Positions 1 to 20,960 of a stretch of DNA of 64,000 bases are shown here, piece by piece (position 1 is the stretch's first letter; each line of letters opens with the position of its first letter). The stretch is from Norana najaformis. Its lineage: Eukaryota; Annelida; Clitellata; Crassiclitellata; Hormogastridae. A program made the translations under genes and the position numbers. The DNA lies in the NCBI GenBank assembly GCA_964023275.1, contig OZ029927.1, positions 2,899,715 through 2,963,714 on the forward strand, written 5' to 3'. The notes under the pieces are model-generated. The model was not told the origin of the DNA. It did no database searches and worked only from the letters and a program-made list of their open reading frames with translations.

Positions 1-127
1 TTGGAAACCAGAAATCAGGCTGTGATGGACAGGCAAGTTGAAACAGATAAGTTCGTTCTGAATGACCTTAAAGACTTCAATCAGACAAATTCAGTTTTAT
101 TTACATCGAGCACACAAGTCATCAGTG

Positions 128-432
128 TGCCACAGTGGTCTATCAGTATTAATTACTGAATAGGTATTCATTATTCACTAATTACTTAATTACTAATTAT
201 AGCATTTGGGTTCAACTTCATGAAACGACCTCAGGAAAGTTGTTTGCACACACGTGTGTCTGTCAACAAGCAGTACAATTTCACGTCGGCATAAGCTGGG
301 AAGTAAATGGCAAGTCCTGTGATGCACTGGTCCTGTATCCAGGACTTGGGGATTCGTCCATTGGCCTCAGAAAAAGGAAATAAGCACCTCCCCTATGTCT
401 CACTTGTGGGATATAGGATACTTTACTTACTT
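128..432 (+). repeat. tRNA-headed SINE, family 1, copy 1
   Basis: It shares its body with the copies at 14.7, 34.4, 45.5, 52.5 and 58.6 kb. It starts with an ACAGTGGTCTATCAG head and contains AAGCTGGGAAGTAAATGGCA, then CTGTGATGCACTGG. It ends with CTCCCCTATGTCTCACTTG before GGATACTTTACTT. About 60 bases after the head are replaced by AT-rich sequence, so the internal promoter B box is lost. Confidence 0.7.
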
Positions 433-719
433 TTTTACAAAAGGCATCAAATGCAACACTAACAGAGAAGAAATTCTGTTGTGACACTATTATACAATGT
501 GTCCATTCAATTTTTTTTTAATTTCTCAGCTTATATGCAGTAAATGAAAAAGTATGATATGCATAAGTTATAAAAACTCAGAACATATTTTGCAAGTTAA
601 AATACCCTGAATGTTTCAACATCCTTTCTTCCACTTCTTGCTTGGGACACAAGCATCAAGGAAATCTAGAATAGGTTTAAAACCAGAATGGAATAACAAA
701 CTTTATAAGGGATGTTAAT

Positions 720-815
720 ACCCTAACAGCCATGTTAGTCAGGCCAATAGCTAGCCACCATTGGCACAAAGCAGGCCAGTATAGCTCCAATGAAGGTGGC
801 TCTCAGGGCAACAAA
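720..815 (+). repeat. Dispersed repeat also found in both basic-protein gene introns
   Basis: The core TAGCTAGCCACCATTGGCAC, followed by CTCCAATGAAGGTGGC, matches segments at about 28360-28445 and 30530-30610. Three copies in unrelated contexts indicate an interspersed repeat. Confidence 0.55.
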
Positions 816-1222
816 CAGCAAGGAATACAAAACAAACAGCACAGAAATTAAGGACAGCAACAAAATCAGAAACCAGTAGCCATTTTCTAACACAAGGCAA
901 ATTTAATTAACAGAGGTCTATCTATATGGCATGTGGTGGCAAATGGCCAAACCCAGTGCAAAGAACAGTGATGTCGTCTGCAGTGAATGCCTTCAAAATT
1001 AGGACTAAACTTAGCAGTGATTACAACTCAAAAACATCCAAGGTTCGATTCTCATGTAAAAATGAGTGTTATGTTCACTGAGATTTCTGACCTATCACAC
1101 CTACAAGTTAGTAACAAATTAACAAAAAAATAATGTCTGACCAACAATTTTGTAAAAGTCAAGTTTTGAAAGCTCCATGCATGGTGAACGTGAAAAGCAG
1201 AAAAAGGAAAATTTTTACCTAC

Positions 1223-10846
<9,624 letters not shown>

Positions 10847-11120
10847 ATTTCATCTTTTTCTAACTCCCAAATAGGCAGACTTTTTTAAAATGCCATCTCC
10901 CGTGCTATTTATTTTCTAAGTAAATAAAACACCCGAAGCACAACTACAGCACAACTTTCGCGGTAGCTAGTAAATATAACAGAAGACTACATATTTATCC
11001 CGCACTTGATGCAACATCGCGATTGCACCACTAGCACGCTCCATGGCGCGGCTTTCGTCTGGCGCTGAGATTTTCTGAAATTTTAAATTTACATTTTAAA
11101 AATCAAGTTCGCAAGAGCGG
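10847..11120 (-). promoter_or_regulatory. Probable PRKDC 5' UTR and promoter region
   Basis: This stretch lies directly upstream of the PRKDC start codon. It has more CpG than the surroundings, with CGCGG, GGCGCGG and TGGCGCT clusters near 10955-11125, and no TATA box at a useful distance. That fits a TATA-less housekeeping promoter. The transcription start is not determined. Confidence 0.4.
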
Positions 11121-11397
11121 CCAGTTTCAGTGCCAGTCGGGCACTCAGAATCCGTGAGGAAATCAGTTTTGGGATCTTCATCAAACTCGGCCTCCTCATA
11201 ATTTATTGAAGCCCAGCTTCAGATGTATTTATAAAACCACATTTCTAATGTGCCATGACCATAGGTCTACATTTAACTCTTTGAATTCTGTCCACCTAGG
11301 CGTCTCCGTCATACAACGCAGCTGTTCAGCCCGCAAGTTGGATGTTCTGTTTGACTCAATACCTGTCTGTCATTCAACGGACACATAAATTCTATAT

Positions 11398-11832
11398 GGG
11401 GCCGTCCATAAATGACGTCACGCACCTAGGGGGGCGAGGGGTCACACATCTGTGACTATTTGTGACGAAGGGAAGGGGTGTTTAAGACATGTGACGTCAC
11501 ATCATCACATCAAACAGTTTGGATTGTTTCAAGTTATTGTTATTAAACATTTTTAATAATTGTAATGATTCTACCAGAGCTTTTCATTTTGTGGAATGCA
11601 TAATGTTTGTAATAATTATACTCCCTCCATTTTTCTTCGATAATTACTTTATTTGCTAATTATAAGAAAATTTGCACATAACATTCTGAACATCTGGTTT
11701 TTTCATGGGGTGTGTGTGCAGAGCTTTGTGATGTCATATTTGAGGGGGTATGACTTTTGTGACGACGTGTGACGATGGGGTAGGGGGTCAAAAATAGTCC
11801 TAAATTGTGTGACGTCATTTATGGATGGCCCC
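11398..11832. mobile_element. Non-autonomous DNA transposon (MITE) with CRE-containing inverted ends
   Basis: The left end GGGGCCGTCCATAAATGACG matches the inverted right end (ATTTATGGATGGCCCC, 11817-11832). Both ends carry the palindrome TGACGTCA. Sub-terminal GTGACG motifs recur in both orientations. A TAT trinucleotide abuts each end and may be the target duplication. There is no transposase. I cannot place the superfamily with confidence. Confidence 0.85.
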
Positions 11833-11959
11833 TATGTAGGTCTTCCCACTATTACATACATGATATCTGTAGGACTAGGCGCCACGTTTTCTGCCCCTGG
11901 TTTGTTTGGTAAATGCCCTGGTCTTCAGCAGTCTTCACAACTGCTTCTTACTGGCGTTT

Positions 11960-12420
11960 CAAAAGCTACCATGAAGAAGTTTCAAAGAGTCAAAAATACC
12001 TTGGCCAGAGCTATCACTCACACTCCAAAATATGAACATTTTTCAAAAATCCTAAAATCACTGCATTGGCTGCCCATAGAAAAGCAAGTAATTTTCAAGA
12101 CCAATTAATGTACAAGACTACATGTAAACCAACTTCACTATCTTCACTCTATGCTGACTATCAACACTTTTATCTACTTGATGTCTTCTAAATGTTGTAA
12201 GCCAACTATTCCATAGACACGGACAGCTTTTGGCAGGCATGGCTACAGGGTATTTTCTCTTAGGTCTCTTAGCCCAGGAACTCTCTTCCGGAAAACGTTC
12301 ACCTTGCAAAGTGTGTTTTGGCCTTCAGATCTCAACTAAAAAACTCCTATCTTACTGGATCCATTTCCACCATAGGTTGTTTCCATGTCTTTTTAATTCA
12401 CTTAACCAGACTTAGGATGA
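11960..12420 (+). mobile_element. LINE 3' fragment, jockey/CR1-like
   Basis: The plus strand reads KKFQRVKNTLARAITHTPKY followed by [17 protein letters not shown], the familiar C-terminal region of jockey/CR1-type reverse transcriptases. After a stop, degraded sequence corresponds to the usual RAFS...WNSLP tail. It is a 5'-truncated, dead copy. Confidence 0.8.
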
Positions 12421-12718
12421 CCTAAGTGCATTTATACTAAACATTGTTTTGGCAAAAGATTAGTATGACACAGTCCTATGAAACAACAAGCTGCACATGG
12501 TCAGTTCATTTTTTGTCCATAACAGTGGTCTCAGGTTTCTCTCATGGATTTCTTAACAAGCTATTTCAACATTCACTACATTATCGAATTATTGATAAAA
12601 ATCCATTTTTACAGTATCTTAGAACTTCTCCACAGCATGCAGCTGTAGCTAGTTCCGATCTATAGTGTCTCTTTTATCCAACAAGTGTTTCATTAATGCA
12701 AACAGTGCTGTCTGTAAC

Positions 12719-12975
12719 GGGGTCCTCCGTAAATGACGTCTGCAAGAAATGACCTACTTTGGACCTCTCCATCTTTTGTCTGCATTTGACATTGTCCTCC
12801 CCATCCCCTTTGCGGATGTCCACACACCCCAACAGACTATGAAGACCTAGATTAAGCTACCCTGTTGATGCTAGTGTTAAGTTTGGTGCATACACATTGG
12901 GTTTAACACCCCCTCCCTTGTCCAAATTTGAATGAACCCCTCTCCCTCTTTTCAGACATCCTTAAAGGACGACTT
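12719..12975. mobile_element. Second, diverged inverted-repeat element
   Basis: The left end GGGGTCCTCCGTAAATGACG resembles both the inverted right end (CCTTAAAGGACGAC, 12959-12973) and the element at 11398. The length is about 250 bp. It is followed directly by a short (AAGT)n run. Confidence 0.5.
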
Positions 12976-14721
12976 CAAAGTAAGTAAGTAAGTAAGCATC
13001 AGCACCCAAATAATCCAAGTCGACGTTACCAACTACATCACAAGTCAAATCAGAATTCACAAAGTCTGGTTCACTTCACTGGATGGTGTTTGGAGTTGAA
13101 GCAGTGCAAGATATAAAAAAAGGAGATACGGAAATGGATAATCAGCTAGTGGAAACACAAGAATGAAGAAGGCAAAGCAAACAGAAAGTGGACAAAGTGT
13201 GATGGTTCTGTTTTTCTTATATTCATGTATCATCAATAATATAAATCTTCTTGGAACAGTCTTCCATTGCATCTAAGTACTGTTGCATTTAACTTTGTTC
13301 AGCAAGCATTTTCAAATTGTCTTAAAATGACTTGTTTAGATCAGTTTGACAGTCATGTGTGCAGCGTTGGCAAGTGAGGTACTTTAAAAGCGCCATATTA
13401 AGTGTCTTCATACATACATACGTGTACAATAAAATGCAACATGGTCCTATTAAAAAAGACTTGCCCAAGGTTCCCACACACTGACCATCTCAGGGTGCCT
13501 CATATCTGCACCTGTAGAAAATGCATACACAAGACAATTGCTTGTGTCTTAATTTCATGGCTTTGAGAAGAAATTAAGTGAAAATGACAAGGAATAAATC
13601 TTAAACATATGTCTGTAGATTGGAAATCTGTAGAACTTCCATTACTCTAGTTCATAAGGTCGTTAAGTGTTAAAATTATATGTAATTTACATCAAGAGAA
13701 GGAAATATACATGGTATAAGCAGCCTCTCTGAATGAGAACTAATGAATGATGAACACCAACTATGCAGTTATAAGAAAATGTTAAGCAATATTCAACTTG
13801 TATTTTTAACATTAGGAAGGCCAACAACTAAGAATTACACCAGAGCGATTGCTAAGAGCTTTATAATCTAATCCAGTGACTGCAACACTAAACAAGTTTC
13901 ATGACGATAAATAAATGACTGCGCAATACATTCAGGACAGCAAAAATATTAATCTACAGAATAAATTATGTAGCACTGGCACTAGAAAACATTAAGGGTC
14001 TTCAAACTCTTCACACTACATGTATTTACTTCAACCAGTTCTAGCTCCGAAGGTACAATTTCATTAAAACACTAACAATCCATTTGGAGCCACTTACTCA
14101 GAACCTCCTTACAACGCACAGCACAATAACACAATCTGATATGGCCGACAACATGGATCCCAGATTTTATTCAGCTTAAGAACAAGATATCATTGTAATG
14201 CAACCTCATATTACTGCAGTATTTGACGTGGACATACCAAAGACAGCATCGTAACGAGGTTTCTGAGTACCGTTGTTTCATGGACAAGAAATCAAATTTT
14301 GGTACAAACAGAAAATTTGTAGATGAAAATAATCGGGCCATAAATTCTTTTCATATCAAACACTCCATAAACATTTATTATCTGGCATTTAATTAGTAAT
14401 GACAGCCGCATGATTGTTGTTTCCGTGATTTTTTAAGCTATGCCTTTGATAATTACAAGTGCAGCTGTGTAATAATGTAACATATTGAGGCATTTATATA
14501 GCACTGCTACAAGGAAACTCATAAGAGACACTACAATGTAACAACACAAAACCATCATCAAACAAGAAGGTTTTCAATCACTGAGAGACTGAAGACAAGA
14601 AAAATTCAGGTTTTACCAGTCAGCCTGCTCAAATCACACATTGGAAGAAATAATCTGACTTCTATCACAACACACCAGACATCAGTTTAATCTCAAATGC
14701 TCACCAACGGGTTGCCCTATG

Positions 14722-14972
14722 CAAAGTAAAGTATCACATATCCCACAAGTGAAATGTAGGGGAGGCACTCATTTCCCTTTTTTAAACCCCTCAGCCAGCA
14801 ATTGACGAATCCCAAGGTCCTGGGCACAGGGCCAGTGCATCGCAGGACTTGCTGTTTACTTCCCAGCTTCCACCAGTACCAAATTATACTGTTTGGGGAC
14901 AGAAGCACGATGTGCACAAACAACTTGCCCAGGGTCGTTACACGGAGTCGAACCCACAACCTATGCAAAGCA
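14722..14972 (-). repeat. tRNA-headed SINE, family 1, copy 2
   Basis: Read on the minus strand it starts with GGTTGTGGGTTCGACTCC, a pol III B box. It then has the shared body AAGCTGGGAAGTAAACAGCA, GCGATGCACTGGCCCTGTGC, and the end TTGTGGGATATGTGATACTT. Confidence 0.8.
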
Positions 14973-16244
14973 GTAAAGAAATTGAAGATCTGTAAGTGAA
15001 GCTGGATCATAACCTTAAATAAATGATTTTAAAATGAGTAATTTTAGCAGTGGATTTCAAGCGTTTCACTATCCTCTCACTGCCAAATGTCAACCTCAAA
15101 GAAAGCAGTTCTGCTTCAACTGACTTGTGCCGACAGTCTTCAACCTCACAACCATATTCACTGGACTGTTGTCCAAAGGGCATCAAATAAACAAGCAACT
15201 GGCCTTACTTTGCCAAGTGAAAAATGCTACATCAGTTGACTCATTTAATTTGCAGTTTAGTACATTTCAATTCAAGATCTCAGTTGACTTTTAAAATTCA
15301 CCTCAGTCCTTTTCCTTGACACAGCTGTGCTATGATGTAGTATGAGTAGCATCAGTATTATTTTTATAAACTATAAACAACCTTCCACATGACTTGGCAG
15401 TTAAAATGCCTTCCCTGTGAGTAAAAAGAAGTTCAAATACTGATGCTATAAGCAACTTAAACATTTTACTGCAAAATGCACTAAACCTAAATACAAGACA
15501 AAACAATCAAGCCGCAAACAGTAATGTGCGTCTGTCAAATGCTCACAGAAATGATGATAATCAGTTATAAATTAGAAACGAAAAGTCTAAAAACTTGGAA
15601 TTTCTCTGTACTTTGTAGGTGTAACTAGCAAGATGCACTTCGATTCAGAAACAAATGTGCATCCACTGAAGTATGACAATGTCAGAGTCCTCCACAAATT
15701 TCACATCTCCCTCAAACATTATCTTCAACCATCAGTATCCCAAAGTCACAACATCTAATGTACGCTATGTTGAAAATGTTAGGAAAACCACTTAAATGCT
15801 ATAACACAGCAGTGGCTATTTTGGCTGTTGGTCATCTCTAAGCAGGAAACTGAAAAAATCCAAAAAACTGGGACTGATGGATTCCATATCTTGCTGGCAT
15901 CAAATTAGCTCATGACACTACACTTACACCAAACTGCATGGTTACTGAGAAATGATCATCTGTGCAGACCTGGTGGTGCAAGATATTGAGACTCAGCGCG
16001 TTCAAAGATCAGCAATTGCCAGTGTGTAAGAGTAACCATGCATTGATTCCGATTCCCGTCATTTATCATCCTCAGTGCTACATGGACTGTCAACTGCAAA
16101 CCTGCAGAAGAATCCACTGATTGGGCTCTATCAGTGTGCAAGAACTTGTCAGCTGTTTGAGCCTTTTTCTAGCTGTTTGAGTATCATTTCACTGCAAATG
16201 AACTTATCATTCTTAGTGAACTCTCAAACATCATTTAGATTGGC

Positions 16245-16305
16245 AGGAAGCATCTTAAGAGGTATTTAGAAGGCTCTGTATAAATATCCAGTTACGTACA
16301 CAAAT
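16245..16305 (+). repeat. Retroposon-like 3' tail
   Basis: The pattern CTTAAGAGG...CTCTGTATAAATATCCAG...TACGTAC is shared with 38510-38578 (CTTAAAAGGTGCTATA then (ATAC)n), 52125-52195 and 60895-60970. It looks like a common 3' end ending in an ATAC microsatellite. Confidence 0.45.
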
Positions 16306-17681
16306 ACGTAATTAAGATAATTGTGCCAAGACAATTTCTGACACAATGCTGTCTCAGAAATCTGGTGTTCTTCTAACAGCATTTCACAGGGTGCTGAAAA
16401 ACAAAGCGCATGATGTCACTGTCCGCCTATGATGGATATTCGTTCATTTGTAGTCAAGATATGACCCAGATGATTTGAAGTAGCTTCTGACAGCAAACAT
16501 ATGTAAAATTCAACTGACAATAGACTCCAAGTGGCTTGCTGCTGACCTTCCATCCACAGTTCCATGCCAATATGTGTTTGGGAGGTTGAAAATGACCCCA
16601 ATAATAAAAAATCAACAACCATTTGATAGCACTGACAAAAAAGCTCAACACAACCGACAGCTAACACCATATTTGAATATTCAACACTCTGGGCATATAT
16701 AAATTAGAACAATCCGAAATGCCTTTCAGTTACGGATACCTGTGAAAACTCTTCATAGCTAATAAGGACCTTTTCACAAAGTTCTGGCAGGTTAAACAGC
16801 CTAAAAAATGTTAATTTCTTCCTTGCAGAACCATTTATTTTTTCAGGCTGCAAAAACAATTTGCACCAAGTCTACATGCTGTCACACAACATCCATTGGA
16901 GTCTAAAATAGTCGGCATCAATATCATGGCTGATTTCTGCCAATGAGGTGCATAGAGCTTAAACAAAAGTACTCTGAAAGTATTCAGATAATCTAAAGGA
17001 CTTCAACGCACAAGCAGTTTAGTGAGTAACAAAATGAAATGATGAAGGTCTTGTGACGGAACTGAACTAGATACAAATGTTGGGATCTTCATTAAGTTCA
17101 CTCTCATCAGAAGCACAATCAGCTGGCTAAAGGAAAGGTCTTGCTGTAGTGTCAGCAGGCTTCACTGTCTGATTCTAGACATACAATTCACATGTATGGC
17201 ACATAGGTTGTATGCCAGTTTCCAAAATAACTTTTCAAAGAATCTGGCTCTCAAATGCACTTCCTGAATCGCAAAGATTTCACCTCTTAGAGCTATCTTC
17301 CAATGACAAGATAGAACTCAGATTAAAATTCTTCCATATATTTCTAAGAAGTCCACTCTGAAAAAAATTATCATACTTCTTCTGCATGATAGTCTTATAT
17401 TTCTATTCAACTGTTATTTCATAGAAAACTGTAATAATTTGAATCTGAAAGGTACTACGAGTCATCATAGTGATCAGTGATCCACTTATTCCACATGAGA
17501 AAATGTACTGCTGCACGACTGGGTTTTGCACGAGTTTTCATCAGCGTCAGTCGAATATGGCATTTTAGTTTGATAAGCTTCAAGGTACATTGCCATTTGC
17601 ATGGCTTTTGTCTTTGAATTAACCTTCAGACTAAAAAGCATGGAAAAACCTTTTTTTACATAACATGCTCTGACGCATCTC

Positions 17682-18386
17682 TTATCCAGTGTGGGTTGTA
17701 GTATGTCTTTTCAGATGACCAATCTGTGCAAATGTTTTATGACACAACTGGCACTTGTACGGCTTTTCGCCCGTATGGGTTCTCATGTGCCTTCTCAGAT
17801 GGTCAACCTGTGCAAACGCCTTCGTACATAACTGGCATTTGTGCGGCTTTTCTCCAGTATGCATCCTCGTGTGGGTGTTCAGATAACCAATCTGTGCAAA
17901 CGTCTTCTGACACAGCTGGCATTTGAAGCGCTTTTCATCCGTATGAGTTTTCGTGTGTCTCTTGAGATGGCCGCCCTGTTTGAAAGCCTTGTGGCACAAC
18001 TGACACATGTACGGCTTTTCTCCAGTGTGCGTTCTCATGTGCCTCTTCAGGTGGTCACTCTGTGCAAACGCTTTTGGACACAACTGGCATTTGTAGGGTT
18101 TTTCGCCAGTATGGGTTCTCATGTGAGTTTTCAGATGATCCGCCTGGGCAAAAGCCTTGTAGCACAGCTGGCACTTGTACGGCTTCTCTCCCGTATGGGT
18201 CCTCATGTGTCTCCGCAGGCGGTCGACCTGCGCAAACGACTTGTAGCATAACTGACATTTGTGCTGCTTGTCTACCGTGATGACCTTCTTGTCTTCAGTG
18301 ATGCAACTCATGTTCTGCCTTTCGGCCAAGTTGTCAGGCTGAAGAAAGCTGGTGCACAGGAAATGCATATCTGTTGTGGTGTTCAT
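17682..18386 (-). CDS. C2H2 zinc-finger protein, 7 fingers (copy A)
   Basis: A 234-aa protein from [10 protein letters not shown]. About 45 residues of unrecognised leader precede seven tandem Cys2-His2 fingers joined by HTGEKPY-type linkers. I see no KRAB, BTB or SCAN domain. Such proteins are nuclear and usually bind DNA. The DNA-reading positions are very uniform: position -1 is Gln in all seven, position 3 is His in five (Arg in finger 1, Tyr in finger 5), and position 6 is Arg or Thr. The start is chosen by alignment with copy B at 24892-25512, whose leader begins MNTVGEK. An upstream in-frame Met at 18416 is possible. The 3' splice site upstream of the start in copy B is not conserved here. 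A non-coding first exon near 20.8 kb is likely. Confidence 0.85.
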   Translation of the reverse strand: MNTTTDMHFLCTSFLQPDNLAERQNMSCITEDKKVITVDKQHKCQLCYKSFAQVDRLRRHMRTHTGEKPYKCQLCYKAFAQADHLKTHMRTHTGEKPYKCQLCPKAFAQSDHLKRHMRTHTGEKPYMCQLCHKAFKQGGHLKRHTKTHTDEKRFKCQLCQKTFAQIGYLNTHTRMHTGEKPHKCQLCTKAFAQVDHLRRHMRTHTGEKPYKCQLCHKTFAQIGHLKRHTTTHTG

Positions 18387-20779
18387 CTTACCGACAATCG
18401 ATATTTGGCATTCCAAGAAACTTTAAATTTCCACGCTCGTGAGGCAGACAGCCCGTCTCCTATGTGCTGATGACTATTTTGATTACCTTATATCCCCTTA
18501 GTTGCTCTGCTTTCGGTTTTTGTAAGGCATTGATGCTTTTTCATACAATGCCTTGTCCCATATGCTTTAGGCCAGTCACTGATTAGCATGTGTAAAACTC
18601 AACAGCATGCATGATTCTTCAAATTTTCTTTGATTCTGCCTTGGCAACTGTGCACAGGAAGATCCAAATCCTTAGTTTCTGTAAGTAAAAGTAACAATAC
18701 AATTGTAACAGTTGAAGTCATTTGTGCAGTGAACAAACAACTGCTATATATCCATTTTCAACAAAGAATATCTCATGCAGGACAGCATCTTTTTAAATAC
18801 TAGTGTGAGCGTAATTTTTCCAAAGATTCAATAATTTTAGCACAATCTGAATTGTAAATTTCTGTGACGTCATGCTGATAAGACATCGTGTTGTTGACTT
18901 GTTTGTGATTGGCTGGCGAACATGCCATGGAATTTTCAACGACGTCAGCAGGTGCATAATTTATAAATGGACACTGTGCCTACATGTGATGAGTCATAGA
19001 AATTGTCCAGACCAGTCTGAAGTGGTATGCTGTCGTGGCAGGAATGAGCCTATAAAAACACTTGCCAATGCATTGTTAAAGATAGTGCAAAAAGATTTTG
19101 TAGCAGTAGCCTGTTGTGAGCTCAGTTGATAAAATGCCATTGAGATATTCGTGTGTTTAAAACTGTACACTTGACATCTGATGTACTGTTGTGATTGAAC
19201 TGTTCGTTTTCTTAATTATAATACGAAAATCAGACTGTGCATCTTCTTGAGTTAATGCTATGCTGCAAATCAAGCGATTCAAAAGTCCAAAGCTCAATCT
19301 ATTGACAACATCTAAAGATCGTCAACAACTCAACAACTAGTAAATCTTAAAAATGAGTGGGTAGACAGTTGTGCTATTCCACTAATCAGCCAATAACTGC
19401 CATGTCAGGTCACAGCAGGATTTCTTTAAAAACCTTATTAATATTCAGCTGATGTGGCAGATTTAGCTGCCATGAGTGGATCCCCAATTGTTTACACTGC
19501 GGCAAACTTAGGGTAAGTTTTTGGGTCTCATATGAGATTGGAAGATTAGTATTGTTACTTCAGCAGAGGTCCTACCATTAAAAGGTTAGAATAATTTGAG
19601 TAAAAGATTCTGGGCATGGTGTTAGGAATGTATTTCATAAAAATCAACAAATCTCAGTAATAACATAAAATTCCTCAAATATTAAGTTAGCAGCAACAAT
19701 TGCCATACAAGCCTAGTGGATTTTCATATATTTCTCATGGTTTTTTAAATGTTGGTCATATAAATTAACAAAAAGTAAGCCTTGCTCTCTTCTAAAACAT
19801 CTTTTTTAACAAAACATCAAGAGTTCTTTTCCTTTTTGGAAGGGGTAAAGCAAAAAGGCCAGAAGACTCCGGAAATTAGAAAAGCCCAAAAAACATAGCC
19901 TTAGCAGTACACAATTTAGTTATGAATACTAGCCAATATGACAAACTTTGTTTTGCATGATGACATTATTATTCTTCTTCTATTATTATTCTTTCTGTAT
20001 TTATTAAGCACCAATAACAAATAAACAAAGCATTAATCAGTGGTGATAATCAACTCTGCGTGAAGAACTTGTTCAACGTCCCTACAAAGTAACCAGTAGA
20101 AGCTCACACCTACATTCTTTGTGTTGTTATTATTATTAAAAGAAGATTCACAACGCACAAGCAAACATAACCAAATACACTGCAATGCACCAAAGGGCAA
20201 GTGCTAAAATCAATCATCTACCATGGCACAATAAAGACATAAAAATATTAAAAATATATCTCATAAGTGATTGTATGTTATCATTATATAATTACAAAAT
20301 TCCTATCAGGTTAAATAAAATAATTGTAGCATACAATTTATCATATGATGCCATTAAGATTTTAAAAATATATATTACACCATTTGAAACCACATTCACA
20401 ACTTTTCCACGGAACACTGGCGTGCTGCAACACAACATGCAAACACTAATGTAGGGCAAAGGCATCAAAAGGTAGCACCACACAATTTGTGCATATACTG
20501 AAGTACTAAAGACATGTTGCAACCGTACATATTATATAGTTATTACTGTATATCGCAAATTCTGAAAGCATAACAAAATGTTTTTTCTTTTAAAACAAAG
20601 TATAACTCCAACATTTAATAGCAGTCGTCATTATGTTGGTCTAATATTTACAATAATACTATCCAATCTTCTAAAAGTAGCAGGTTAAAACGTAGTATGT
20701 TCAGTCTGGTTAATTCGACGGTCCGAGTCCAAAACGACGGCTATTAAATGACATCATTACAATAGAATTAAATATGTCT

Positions 20780-20960
20780 CAACATCTCGTGTTATTATTT
20801 TACTTACTTCCCGCGTACGTAAACAATGAATTGCATTAAGAAACAAAAATTTTACACACAATTTTTTTGCATTTATCTCCTTTGTCCAATTTGTGAAACA
20901 TGGCGGCTGATACAAAATTTGAATTTAATCCTTGAAAGCAGACCGGGATGAAAATTTACA
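20780..20960 (-). promoter_or_regulatory. Candidate promoter / non-coding exon 1 of zinc-finger copy A
   Basis: It resembles 27270-27440 upstream of copy B: a TTTGCATTTATCTCCTTTGT-like segment, then CCAATTTGTGAAACATGGCG here, against CTTTGTTCGATTTGAGCAAATGGCG there. On the minus strand a good donor (GGAA/GTAAGT) occurs near 20812. The ATGGCGGC motif is YY1-like. The assignment is an inference from paralogue similarity. Confidence 0.45.

Larger units (their letters stand above)
12976..17681. other. Gene-poor stretch
   Basis: No coding region recognised. Only a SINE at 14722-14972 and a retroposon-like 3' tail near 16245-16305 stand out. Short open frames here have no family signature or splice support. 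Confidence 0.5.

Noticed and set aside
16416-16670. Two overlapping minus-strand ORFs of 84 and 65 aa
   Set aside because: No family signature, splice support or unusual base composition.
17726-18470. Several plus-strand ORFs over the zinc-finger gene
   Set aside because: Complementary shadows of the repeated finger codons.
18865-18872. Isolated TGACGTCA as a promoter
   Set aside because: No TATA box, leader or gene is found at a fitting distance; the same holds for 31683-31690.
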